Shown here piece after piece: positions 8,410 to 17,721 of a DNA stretch of 64,000 bases. The notes under the pieces are model-generated. The model made no database searches and was not told the DNA's origin. It worked only from the letters and a program-made list of their open reading frames with translations. The DNA comes from Leishmania martiniquensis. Lineage: Eukaryota; Euglenozoa; Kinetoplastea; Trypanosomatida; Trypanosomatidae. Both the position numbers and the translations under genes were made by a program. Positions within the stretch are counted from its first letter, which is position 1; the number at the start of each line of letters is the position of its first letter. Location of the stretch: contig NC_090167.1 in assembly GCF_017916325.1 (NCBI RefSeq), positions 538,501-602,500 of the forward strand, written 5' to 3'.

Positions 8410-10746
8410 TCACTCGCTGTGCGCACCTGACAACGGAGTCACCGCGGCGTGCTTAGGTTCGTCTTCGCTGTCTGCCGACGGCGAGGAAGAGAAGCCAAAG
8501 CGCACGCTGCTGAAGCTGGGGTACGACTGCACGGCTGGGGAGCCTGCCTGCCGCAAGGTGTGCACCTCCTGTTTCAGAGATTCCATATCTACTACGGCCT
8601 CCTCTGGTGAACGCTGCGGTAGGACGTTATCGGCGCTGTGGCGCACAATGATGTACGCACCCTTTGGGGGTCTGCTTGAGAGCCCAGAGAGCCGTGAGCC
8701 GCGGGAAATGCCGCCCGCCTTGGGACCGTGGAAGCGATCGCCCGCGAGGTTGATCGTGTCGCGGTGTACCGGCTCCGCTACCCCGGCCGAGCCGCGTTCC
8801 TTAAAACGCTCGCCTGTGACCGGGGCAGCCATGTAGCGCACACGCCCTTGAATAGCTTCGCACCTCTTGAAAGCCTCCAAATGCTTCTCAAATGGGCCGC
8901 CGGCAGCGGACTGGAAGAGCGGCAGTGAGGACAAGTGTGAGAGCGCGTCGATGCAGAAGCTCGAGAGGGACGTGTCGGGGATCTGTGCAAGGTGCGTCAG
9001 AGCGCCAAGAACCGACTCGAGCCTACCACACAGCAACGCAACCGTCCCTGCCTGCACCAGGTACTTCCAAAGACGATCCCGCTCGGCCGCAGCGCTGAGG
9101 CCTTCGCCAGCGAGCATTGGCCGCTGAAAGATGGCCAGGATGCAACGGTGCAGGGCCCTGGCCAGCGCGTCGTGCTGCGGGAAGCGCTCGCAGCACCTGA
9201 TGAACGCCGGGAAGAAGCCACTCGTGATGAGGATGCTATCGATGCCCGCCAGCTGAAAGAGAGAGAACTCGACGAACAATTCGCAGACGGCAAGCCGGAG
9301 TGGGCCCAGGCCGTACCCCCCGAGTGGAGCGATGGCGCAGAGAAGGCATTGTGAGGCGCCGCACAAAGGGCTTCGAGACGACTTGGTAGAAGACACAAGT
9401 GCGTCCAGCTCTGCCTCCTCCGTTGCTGTTGGGGCAAGAAGCGCCACCATGCGTGGCGCCTGTGCCTGTAGCACCGCCACCGGCGTAATATACTGTGTAG
9501 CCATGTTGTACATGGAGCTTGTTTCAGGCAGCACCAGTGACTTGCGCACGAGGCTAATGATCGAAACCAGCACCTCCATCCCATCCGCCGCCAGCGACAC
9601 CGGTGCCGCTGCGGCACCCACTGGCGTCAAAATCGGCGCCCTCCCCGCCTCCTCGCCACAGCGTAAGATATCCTCCACATAGTTAGAAACAAGCGGCTCA
9701 CTCAAGAGAACATCGACGATCGGCCCAGCACTGTGGCTGTAGCCCCGCTTCAGAAGCTCCTTGAAGAAGTAGAAATAGTGGTACATGCTGGGATCTCGGA
9801 TCGCGACGGGGAGATAGACGCAGAGCGCCGTTGGGAAGTTGAGCCGAATCCATTGCGATGTGAAGAGCGCCGTCCTCGTCGTCGGCTTCACCATCCACAC
9901 CGCGGACAGCGCCGAGCCGAAAAGGGCAATAAGGGTCTCGGCGATGATAGAGTTGCTTGCAAGGTTCCTGACCACACCATTGATGGTCGAGTGCGTGAGG
10001 GTGTCGGCGATGGTCTGCGTGGTAGTCTCGAAGTCGTTGTCGAAAGCTTCCAACAGAAGGCGCTGCACAGCAAATGTCCGCTGCGCCTCCAGCGTCTGCC
10101 GCAGACTCAGTGCTTCGATGCAGGCTGCCACGATCGCGTTGATTTCGCACTGCTGCGGAGAGTGCGTGATGCAGAAGGATAGCAGCTCCGTCACGTTCGC
10201 GAGGCAGCGCCGCTCCTGCACCGCGTCAGTGTCGCCGCCGGTGGTGAGGGCTGATGGCGGTGCATTCTCGGCGCATGCGCTGTCGTCAGAGGCCTGCATA
10301 GCGCCACAGGGCATCTTTGAGTTGCCAGCGTGGTTCTCCTTTGATGAACTCGGCTTCTCTGTGAGCGTAGATGATACGTCGGCCTCGGCCGGCGTGGTCC
10401 AACCGGTTGGCAAAGTGCCGTGTGACTGCTGGTTCGTGCTCACGAGGCTATCCCTGATACACGCCTTTTCGTGAAGAAGGGCGAACAGTGTGTCTGCATG
10501 CCGCTCGATGAACCGCAGCACAGCCTGCACGTCGCTCGAGATCTCCTCCGAACTGCCATCTCCGCCCTTGTCGGAGTCGTCAGCGCCGCATCGAGCTACA
10601 CGTGCGGTCCTGACAGGCTGAATGCTGTGCAGGTAGTCTACAACCGTCTCTGACGAGAGCACCGCGCTCAGGTCTGCTTGCGGTGACACGAAGAGGTCCG
10701 ATGCGCTTTCCGCCACCCATTTCTTCCCCGGTACGCCAACGATCAT
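8410..10746 (-). CDS. SAPS-domain-like phosphatase regulatory subunit (SIT4/PP6-associated type)
   Basis: The 778-residue protein starts at the ATG at 10744-10746. A strong pyrimidine tract ending in TAG lies 32 bases upstream, so the in-frame extension to 11076 is leader and is left out. The first 75 residues (KKWVAESASDLF, then VVDYLHS, then VQAVLRFIERHADTLFALL) recall the opening of SAPS proteins, the regulatory subunits of SIT4/PP6 phosphatases. They are followed by a long all-helical HEAT/ARM-like body to about 680. The N-terminal similarity and paired-helix pattern (for example YFYFFKELLKRGYSHSAGPI) support the family. The C-terminus (690-778) is polar and serine-rich. Such proteins bind a PP2A-like catalytic subunit and direct it to targets in cell-cycle and growth control. 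A generic armadillo-repeat protein is the main alternative. Confidence 0.85.
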   Translation of the reverse strand: MIVGVPGKKWVAESASDLFVSPQADLSAVLSSETVVDYLHSIQPVRTARVARCGADDSDKGGDGSSEEISSDVQAVLRFIERHADTLFALLHEKACIRDSLVSTNQQSHGTLPTGWTTPAEADVSSTLTEKPSSSKENHAGNSKMPCGAMQASDDSACAENAPPSALTTGGDTDAVQERRCLANVTELLSFCITHSPQQCEINAIVAACIEALSLRQTLEAQRTFAVQRLLLEAFDNDFETTTQTIADTLTHSTINGVVRNLASNSIIAETLIALFGSALSAVWMVKPTTRTALFTSQWIRLNFPTALCVYLPVAIRDPSMYHYFYFFKELLKRGYSHSAGPIVDVLLSEPLVSNYVEDILRCGEEAGRAPILTPVGAAAAPVSLAADGMEVLVSIISLVRKSLVLPETSSMYNMATQYITPVAVLQAQAPRMVALLAPTATEEAELDALVSSTKSSRSPLCGASQCLLCAIAPLGGYGLGPLRLAVCELFVEFSLFQLAGIDSILITSGFFPAFIRCCERFPQHDALARALHRCILAIFQRPMLAGEGLSAAAERDRLWKYLVQAGTVALLCGRLESVLGALTHLAQIPDTSLSSFCIDALSHLSSLPLFQSAAGGPFEKHLEAFKRCEAIQGRVRYMAAPVTGERFKERGSAGVAEPVHRDTINLAGDRFHGPKAGGISRGSRLSGLSSRPPKGAYIIVRHSADNVLPQRSPEEAVVDMESLKQEVHTLRQAGSPAVQSYPSFSSVRFGFSSSPSADSEDEPKHAAVTPLSGAHSE

Positions 10747-11985
10747 GAGAGTGGGGGTACTGCCCCGGCGGGGAATCGCTACAAAAACAAGGAAGAAAAA
10801 AAAGCGAACGAGCAAACGGCAACAGAACGCACTGCCGGGGGGAGGGGCGAGTAGAGCAGGGGCCGATGAGAATGGGAGTGTGAGCCGGGGGCAAAACAAA
10901 TCGAAAGAGCCCACGCCGCAGCAGCCGGCGGGTAAGGGGGAAACACCCCACAGACGCACACACAAACGGCTCAGAGTCGAAAACACACACACGCGCAGGA
11001 GAAGGGGGGAGGGGGGCCGTGAACGCACGTGAAAGAAAACAAGCAGCAGGGCGGTGGTGAGGTACGGGGGAGACAAGTTGCGGGTGGGCTCGCGTGATCA
11101 ACACGGGGAAGGTCGTGAGGGGGGGTATAGAGGGAGAGGGTGAGAGAGGAAAAAAGTTGCAAGGCGGCGAGCGCGAGGTAGTGGTGCCGTGCGCACTGTT
11201 CAGGGCGAAGCAGTCGCTCGCGTTAGCGCGATAGGTCCCTGCAGAACCCGTGCAAGCAGACCGCAACGTAAGAAGCGAGGAGGGGAGCCAAAGCGGGGAA
11301 GGGGTGAAGACAGTCGAACGTCGATGCTTCACGCACGCTGCGATGAATGGGGAAAGCAATATATATATATATATATATATGTATGTGTATCGATATATGC
11401 GGTTGTCGGAGCTGGATGGGAAGAGGGTTGGATGTCCTTGTCTGTGCTTGCGTGTCAGTGGGTGAGACGGACGATCCGTAGTCGGCTGCTGTTTTTGGTG
11501 GGGTGCTTGTGTGTGTGTATGCCATACGAACGGCGCTGTCGCGAACAAAGCGACGGGCGCCAATGACAGACTCTGCTGATGGCAACAGGTGCAGATTGAG
11601 GAGAGGTAGGATGCGTGATGTTCCTCTTTTGCGGCATCACAAAACGCACCGTGTGAGCGAACGAAACCGGCGCTGTTGTCGCTTCTGCTTCGCGAGTTGA
11701 GACCGCGCCATGATTGGCCCAACGTGTCGTCATCGTCGCCGCTCTGAATGCAACCGAACCCATCGGGTGCGGTAGGGTAGGGTGGAGGGAAATGTTCTCC
11801 TCCCAACTCTGAGTTGCCTGAAGAAGTGGCGTGCTCGGTGAAACGATGTAGTCTTCTCCATGTGGAGTGATCAAAAAAGCACTGAGGGAATGAGCAGCCG
11901 ATGAAGCAGTGAACGAAGAGCAAAAAAAAAAGTTGAGCACGACACTAACTGGAAATCCGACACACACACACACACACACACACCA
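10747..11985. other. spacer between the SAPS-like and HFM1 genes
   Basis: This holds the leader of the gene to the left and the 3' UTR of the helicase gene to the right. It contains a (TA)n run at 11359-11380, a (CA)n run at 11961-11983, and long purine-rich plus-strand stretches that read as pyrimidine tracts in the minus-strand transcript. Frames on either strand are cysteine/histidine/threonine-rich translations of microsatellites and not credible proteins. Confidence 0.7.
10779..10803 (-). promoter_or_regulatory. trans-splice acceptor for the SAPS-like gene
   Basis: Read on the minus strand this is an uninterrupted T/C tract with a single G, ending in TAG (AG at 10780-10779). It lies 32 bases before the ATG. 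It is the clearest spliced-leader acceptor in the window and fixes the start of the gene downstream of it. Confidence 0.6.
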
Positions 11986-14900
11986 TCACTGCCACCACGA
12001 CACAGCCGTCGTGGAGGAGCAGCGGCGAACGTTCGGGGAAAAGTTGCCACCCCCGGTCGTGGGCATTAAAGCAGGCCTTGCCATAGAGACGTTCGCGCGC
12101 CGCTCAGGCATCTGTGCAGAAGGTACTCTCGAGCGCCAATCTTTGTTCATAGTGGCAAAGTGCTGCGGCTGGCTCACATTGTCCAACGGCGCCCACAGAG
12201 ACGGGAGTGCGAGCTCAGGCTGCGTCGGTGGGGATGGATGCCACTCGCGACGGGGATACACCGACGGTGGCAGTGGAGACAGCCAAGGCTCAGTTTTTAA
12301 GACGGTGTGGGGGGCCAATGGAGACGGTTGATGCGACACCGACACACTGGGCACCGGCGTGGGAGGGTGGCTGGGCAGCCGGAACCGCTTCTGCCACGCC
12401 TGCTGGTGAACTTCGTCGCATCGGACTCGAGGCTGGGACGCGAAGAAGGATGGAGGATGTTGTGGCACAACATGCGACACAGGGGCAGCGGCAACGTGCT
12501 CCCAGTGGCCCTGGGGATGACCAACGCCGCTTGGCCAAGCCAGGATCGGCCCGTAGTGGCCTGGGCGAACCATCATGGGAGGCATGTCATATGGATACGG
12601 ATGCGTGGACGTAACGACATCGGGCATCCAGCTCGGGTCCTGCATCCAACTGGGAGGACACCACTCGCTCTGCACATCAGTGGCAGCGTAGCGCATGTCT
12701 AGTGGTGTCGCATGAGGATTGGGTGGGTAGTAAAACGCCTCTTGCGGCCCCACTGCCTCGTGTTCTGGGCGCCTCCAACTGCCCCTCACATCGCCGCATT
12801 GGGCAACAGCAGAGCCGTGCGGTGGCCGCACACGTACGACAAAACGACGAGACGTGGGCACCGCTGGCGTCCCCATCGAAGGGCTCCATTTCCCGCCCCA
12901 CGGAGACGTGCATCTAGAAGAGTGCGCGTGCGTCTCATTCGCTGGCACTGTGGCATAAAGGGGTGTGTCGCAAGCGCCTTGCGGGCCCGCTGGCATCCGC
13001 CAAGCTGCCTGGGAAGCAGCGTAAGGAACTTCTCCTCGCTCTGCAAGGAAACAACCGTGGGAGAGAGCGCCAGCGGCGTCGGGGGGTCGGGACGCTGGAG
13101 GGGAGTCGCGCGGGCGTAGCCGAATTCGTGCCTTTTCCCTCTGCGCTGCGGCTCCTGTTTTCGGGGAGTGGCACCCTCCGTCCTCGCCACCCGCAGATGC
13201 CGCTAAACAGGGGGCCGGGCCAGCGAGTTGCTCTGGCGAAGGGGGGGCCGAGTCGGGGGGCGATCCGTCTGCAGCAGCGCGCTCTTGGGACGCTTGAGTC
13301 ACAGCCGCTCCGGCGTTGGCGTTATCACCTCTGTCATGTGGATCTGACGGATCGGGTACCAATGACGGCACGTTGGCGTCTGGTACCGCGAAGAGCGCCA
13401 CGCGCGTGGCAGCCATGTCCTTTTCGCCCTCCCCTTCTACTTCGGTCTGCTGCTGCCGCTCCTCCACGATGAGGCGCACACTCTGGTCGCCACGCGGGCG
13501 TTTGCGTGAGGCAGATGATTGCCGTGGCGTGCTATTGCAGAGGTGATGTTGTTCCCCCACACTCGCGATGTACTTAAAGTCTTCCAGTAGCTCGTTGAAC
13601 GCGGTGCGGGCCTCAGCGGCCACTTCCACTGACAGTTGCGTCGGCGGAACACTCGTGCGAGAAAGAAGCGCCGTCTCCTTTGGAGCGGAAGAAGGCGTGC
13701 AAGCATCCGTCGCAGGCTTCGGTGCCGAGTTGCGCATGTTCTCGCTGGCACCACTCTCATCATTGACGGCGAGTGCTTCATCCCGCACCGTCACGGTGTC
13801 CATTCCTACAACGCGAAGCACAAGACACCGCGCTTCAATTCGCCTGCCCATCCGATCCCCACTGCCTCGGCAAAGCGGCAGGGGCGGACAGACAAAGGGG
13901 AAGCAGATCGTCCCCGGACGGCGCTCATCTGTTGTCCGTTGTGGCGCTGCCACTGATGTGCTGCATGTGGCGTTCTGTGAGCGAAGGGCGGAAAGAGGTA
14001 CAATGCGCTTCAGCAGAACGCGATCCTCGCTGGGGATCCCGACAAGAAGCAGCATGCGGGTCGAGTCAAGCGCGATCTCGTCAACGAACTCCTGTGTGTT
14101 CACGTCTGGAGCCTTGGATGAGGCAGGCATCGATAGCTGCCGCTGCGCTGCGTCGGGGAGACGTTCATGAGGTGTCGCCTCTGCACTGGAAGACAACGTG
14201 AGCTGCACAACTCCACCAGCTTCGGGGCGTCCATCGCGTCTGCCGTCCCCTTCCGCCACAGAGGCGGTGAAGCTGATATCCAGGGATACTCTTGGCAGAC
14301 GTCGCACCGCACTCAATAGCTGCGAGCCGAAGGGGGGCAGCCGGCCGCTCAGCACCTCCAGCTGACGCGCGTCCACACCGCGGACGCTTTCAAAAGTTTG
14401 ATACCCACTCCGCAGCAGCGCTCTTGCCACCGAGTCGCTGACATGCTTGAGCTGGCGCAGCACAAGCCCGTCTGGCCACACGCGGCGCTCGATGCAGCGG
14501 GACAGCACGTTGGCGTGCGCCGCTAAACTGTAGGAGGTGGTGGCGGCCCAGGTGTACTCTTCGAGAAAGCGCGACACGCGGGGAACCACTGCCCACAGTC
14601 GCAGAGAGTCGTTTCGCAGGGACACCTCCGTGAGGGGAAGGAGCCCGACATGAGCCTGAATCAGCACATAGGCCTTTTGCCAGTCTTCTCGAACCTCTCG
14701 TCCCCCGCGGCGCCCGCTGTTCAGTGGGTACTTCACTCTCTTGTTCAGCTCGTTCAGCGGGCCGCGGTCCCCCTGGCGCAGGCGAACCTCCACAAGCTCC
14801 TGGCAGTGACAGAGAAGCTGGAGGACCTCCCGAAGATGGAAGGGCACCACTTGTTGCTTGGACACGCACACAGTGGCACCCGTCGAATCGCTCGGCGGCG

Positions 14901-16965
14901 GCGCGCCTTCGGATGCGGAGTCCATCTTCACTTCCGAACCGTTTGGTATCTGTTCCACCCTCGCTGAGGCCTTCTGTGCAGCGGTCGCTTCCCCGACGTC
15001 CACTGCGCCGGGAGCCGAATCCACGCCAGAGTTGTCATCGGGCGCGCCGCGACTCAAGATCGCCGCACCGTGGTTTTTCACCTTGGCGTTGAGCGTGCAC
15101 ACTGTGTCAAAGAGGATGTACATGCGCGACATTGCTCGGCCCAGTCGCGTCGCTTCAAAGACCGCAGACGGATGCTTGATGTAATCAATGTCGCTTGTTG
15201 CTACCGGAGCTCCTGTTTCATGCGGCGACGAGAGCGCCAAGGCGCCGCCACCGCTCAGACGCACGCAGCCCTCCTCCATGAGCACGCGCAGCACCCGCTC
15301 TAGCAGTGCCTCCACGAACGCCTCTGCGTTGAACTTCACCTCCTCGGCTCGGTTGGCAAATTGCAGCCCGTAGTGTGACGGGAACTTGCGCAGGCGGATC
15401 CAAAAGAACGTAGTCTTGACCCAGTCCATGGCAGTGGAAAAGCTGTGGATGGTGCGCAGCGCCACCTCCGCGTTGACATGCTCGATCATGTGGCAATGTA
15501 GGTGACTCTCGACGCAGGTTAACGTGACGGCGCCACTAGCGAGCGTCTCATACAGGTGCACGCTTCGCTGAGTGGTGAGTACTAGTGCCATGCCATGCGT
15601 GTCGAAGCCCGGTCTACCAGCGCGCCCGCACATCTGCATCACTTCCGATACGGGCATGTCCTGACACTGCCCATTCGAAAAAAAATTGGTCCCCTTGACG
15701 AGTACGAGGTGCACCGGCAAGTTCACGCCCAAGGCGAGGGTTGTGGTGGCGCAGATGACGGCAATGTACTCCTCGCGAAACATTCGCTCCACGAGCTGGC
15801 GGTCCTCCTTTGTCATAGCAGCGTGGTGGAAGCCAACACCCATCATCAAGCAGCTGCGCAGCTGCTTGTCGCTAGCCTGCTGCGTCAGCTGCTGTGCTTC
15901 TGCAGAGGGCTGCAGCTCGGTCAACCGCCCCTGGCGAGCTGCAGCGTCGCGGATGTCTTCGACGATGCGCTGTGCTGAGCTTATCGTCTCCTTGCGAGAG
16001 GCGCAGAAGACGAGGGTCGGCCTGCCTTGGCTGAACTGCTGCACGAGGGAGAAGAGCTTGAAAGAGAGGAAGCGATGAAAAGCAAACGGGTTGGGCGAGT
16101 CGTGCGCGTAACCGATCACGCGTATGGTCAGTGGAACAGGGCGGTCTGTGGGTGCAAAGGTAAACGTCATCTCTGGTGACACCTGCAGCCATTCGGCGAG
16201 GTCGCGGCTGTTGGGCAGCGTGCCACTAATCGCGATAATGCGGGTCAGCCTCGCCTCTGTCGCCGAGTTCTGCTGCATCGCCGTCGACGACGCTTGAATC
16301 ACTTTGACACGGCTCACGATTGCTTCCATCGCGGCGCCGCGCTCCTCCTGCACCGTGTGCACCTCGTCCAAGAGCAGGAGACCGACGGAGTTGACGATCG
16401 CCATCACCTCCTTCTCTTTCCAACGTCGTGTGATGCTGTCCCATCGCTCCGGCGTGGTGACGAGAATGTCAGCCTTGGAGACACAGGCCATATTTTCAAG
16501 CCCATCGCGTGCTCGACTCTCTCCAGTCGCGGTCGCTATGGCGCCTGAGTGCTGCTCCTGCTGGTTCGCCTGCTGCTGTTGGTCGCCCGTCTCGACGACC
16601 ACCGTCAACGTTGGAAATTGGGCGCGCCAGTGCTCGTACTTCTCGCTCGCGAGAGCCTTGATGGGACAGATATACACCGCCTTCCACTTGCGCTGCGGCA
16701 CGGTCATCGCCGTGTTTCTCTTCCTGCCGTCCCGATGTCTTCTGTCTTCGTAAATGTTTGCCTGGGGCGCAAGAAAATGTCTGAAAAGACGCAGCATCGC
16801 CACCTCCAACAGCATCGTTTTGCCGCTCCCAGTCGGCGCGGCCACAAGGCAGTTGTGGTCATTCGTGAACAAGGCTGGAACGACGACCTCCTGTACCTTG
16901 GTGAAGCGGTGGTGCGGCAAAAAATCGAGGAGCTCACCGAGGCACTTCGCGGCAGGAGTGGACAT
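11986..16965 (-). CDS. HFM1: HFM1/Mer3-type Ski2-like DNA helicase
   Basis: This is a 1659-residue superfamily 2 helicase. The start is the ATG at 16963-16965; the frame upstream opens only with GTG. Motifs are in order: APTGSGKT (43-50), PIKALASEK (Ia, 101-109), DEVH (200-203), SGTLPNSR (III, 248-254), the motif IV strand around 317-323, a GVGFHHA loop (376-382), TTTLALGVNLP (V, 407-417) and QMCGRAGRPGFD (VI, 444-455). Winged-helix, helix-hairpin-helix and Sec63-like segments follow to about 1100. This order matches HFM1/Mer3, the meiotic helicase that promotes crossovers, rather than Brr2 or ASCC3, which carry two cassettes. The last ~500 residues are Pro/Ser/His/Trp-rich, with a small PSWMxD tandem, and appear disordered. 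A role in recombination or meiosis-like genetic exchange is inferred from the family. Confidence 0.92.
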   Translation of the reverse strand: MSTPAAKCLGELLDFLPHHRFTKVQEVVVPALFTNDHNCLVAAPTGSGKTMLLEVAMLRLFRHFLAPQANIYEDRRHRDGRKRNTAMTVPQRKWKAVYICPIKALASEKYEHWRAQFPTLTVVVETGDQQQQANQQEQHSGAIATATGESRARDGLENMACVSKADILVTTPERWDSITRRWKEKEVMAIVNSVGLLLLDEVHTVQEERGAAMEAIVSRVKVIQASSTAMQQNSATEARLTRIIAISGTLPNSRDLAEWLQVSPEMTFTFAPTDRPVPLTIRVIGYAHDSPNPFAFHRFLSFKLFSLVQQFSQGRPTLVFCASRKETISSAQRIVEDIRDAAARQGRLTELQPSAEAQQLTQQASDKQLRSCLMMGVGFHHAAMTKEDRQLVERMFREEYIAVICATTTLALGVNLPVHLVLVKGTNFFSNGQCQDMPVSEVMQMCGRAGRPGFDTHGMALVLTTQRSVHLYETLASGAVTLTCVESHLHCHMIEHVNAEVALRTIHSFSTAMDWVKTTFFWIRLRKFPSHYGLQFANRAEEVKFNAEAFVEALLERVLRVLMEEGCVRLSGGGALALSSPHETGAPVATSDIDYIKHPSAVFEATRLGRAMSRMYILFDTVCTLNAKVKNHGAAILSRGAPDDNSGVDSAPGAVDVGEATAAQKASARVEQIPNGSEVKMDSASEGAPPPSDSTGATVCVSKQQVVPFHLREVLQLLCHCQELVEVRLRQGDRGPLNELNKRVKYPLNSGRRGGREVREDWQKAYVLIQAHVGLLPLTEVSLRNDSLRLWAVVPRVSRFLEEYTWAATTSYSLAAHANVLSRCIERRVWPDGLVLRQLKHVSDSVARALLRSGYQTFESVRGVDARQLEVLSGRLPPFGSQLLSAVRRLPRVSLDISFTASVAEGDGRRDGRPEAGGVVQLTLSSSAEATPHERLPDAAQRQLSMPASSKAPDVNTQEFVDEIALDSTRMLLLVGIPSEDRVLLKRIVPLSALRSQNATCSTSVAAPQRTTDERRPGTICFPFVCPPLPLCRGSGDRMGRRIEARCLVLRVVGMDTVTVRDEALAVNDESGASENMRNSAPKPATDACTPSSAPKETALLSRTSVPPTQLSVEVAAEARTAFNELLEDFKYIASVGEQHHLCNSTPRQSSASRKRPRGDQSVRLIVEERQQQTEVEGEGEKDMAATRVALFAVPDANVPSLVPDPSDPHDRGDNANAGAAVTQASQERAAADGSPPDSAPPSPEQLAGPAPCLAASAGGEDGGCHSPKTGAAAQREKARIRLRPRDSPPASRPPDAAGALSHGCFLAERGEVPYAASQAAWRMPAGPQGACDTPLYATVPANETHAHSSRCTSPWGGKWSPSMGTPAVPTSRRFVVRVRPPHGSAVAQCGDVRGSWRRPEHEAVGPQEAFYYPPNPHATPLDMRYAATDVQSEWCPPSWMQDPSWMPDVVTSTHPYPYDMPPMMVRPGHYGPILAWPSGVGHPQGHWEHVAAAPVSHVVPQHPPSFFASQPRVRCDEVHQQAWQKRFRLPSHPPTPVPSVSVSHQPSPLAPHTVLKTEPWLSPLPPSVYPRREWHPSPPTQPELALPSLWAPLDNVSQPQHFATMNKDWRSRVPSAQMPERRANVSMARPALMPTTGGGNFSPNVRRCSSTTAVSWWQ

Positions 16966-17721
16966 GGCTGATAGCGACGCAGATAGGCTCGCAACGGCAC
17001 GAGCGCGGGACACCGCTCACGCAGGAAGGGCGTGCTGAGGCGGAGAGCCGGTCTGGTCGCGTTCGCTTCATGCAAAAGTAACGTCGGCGTCGCTGGCGTG
17101 GAGAGGGGGGGCTGCAGAGGCGGTAAAGGAGACGCATCGAAACTGAAAGGGCAGAGGAGAGGCGTAGAGGGTCACGCAGCGATTGGGAAGAGGAGGAGAT
17201 GTGCGAGGGAGTTGCGATAGCGTTGCGCAGCGCGAGTGTGCGTGATGGGCGCGAACTGTACTGGAAGACAACAGCAAAAGGACAAGAGGGGGATGGGGGT
17301 CATAGGAGAAAGAGGAGGAGCGCGTGCGTGAGTGAGTAAGGAGGGAGGGGTGTGTGTCGGGGTATGGGGGGGGGGGACGGCATGCGTGATGGTGAAAGGC
17401 GACGTCCACGACAACTTTTGCACGCAGAGAGAGGGAGCGCTTACGAATCTCAGCCCTCTGTTTCGGAGCCTCTTTGCTGGCCCACAAGCGCTCACACTAC
17501 CGCCTTAATGCTGACGTTCTGGAGTCTAGCTGGTCCCGCAGCACAGCGCGGAATTCAGCGCGCGTGCACCCACAAAAGAAAAATCACATCCCACCCACCA
17601 GACTGTGCGACTGCAGAGGGGCCAAAGGATGTCAACGTGGTCATGCTATCTCAAACGCTGAGCGCTCGCTCACTAGCGGCGAGAAGGGAAGGGTATGGCG
17701 CAGGCACGGGAGGCTCGGCTG
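16966..17721. other. spacer between the HFM1 and cyclase-like genes
   Basis: No gene is seen. On the minus strand a pyrimidine-rich leader lies at about 17095-17165. A run of eleven G residues on the plus strand occupies 17366-17376. The remainder is the expected 3' UTR of the cyclase-like gene. Confidence 0.65.
17143..17162 (-). promoter_or_regulatory. candidate trans-splice acceptor for the HFM1 gene
   Basis: On the minus strand a C/T-rich run ends in TTTCAG at 17143, about 180 bases before the helicase ATG. A second CAG follows about 28 bases further on. Either could be used. If the first is used, one out-of-frame ATG lies in the leader. Confidence 0.4.

Noticed and set aside
7655..8836. 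393-residue plus-strand frame
   Set aside because: It overlaps the SAPS-like gene antisense, is on the wrong strand for the cluster and is Arg/Thr/Ser low-complexity.
10747..11076. N-terminal extension of the SAPS-like protein with signal-peptide-like residues
   Set aside because: The extension is a translated leader: a strong pyrimidine tract plus TAG lies within it, 32 bases before the internal ATG.
10580..11923. 447-residue minus-strand frame overlapping the start of the SAPS-like gene
   Set aside because: It spans the leader, the splice tract and TA/CA microsatellites, and runs out of frame into a better supported gene.
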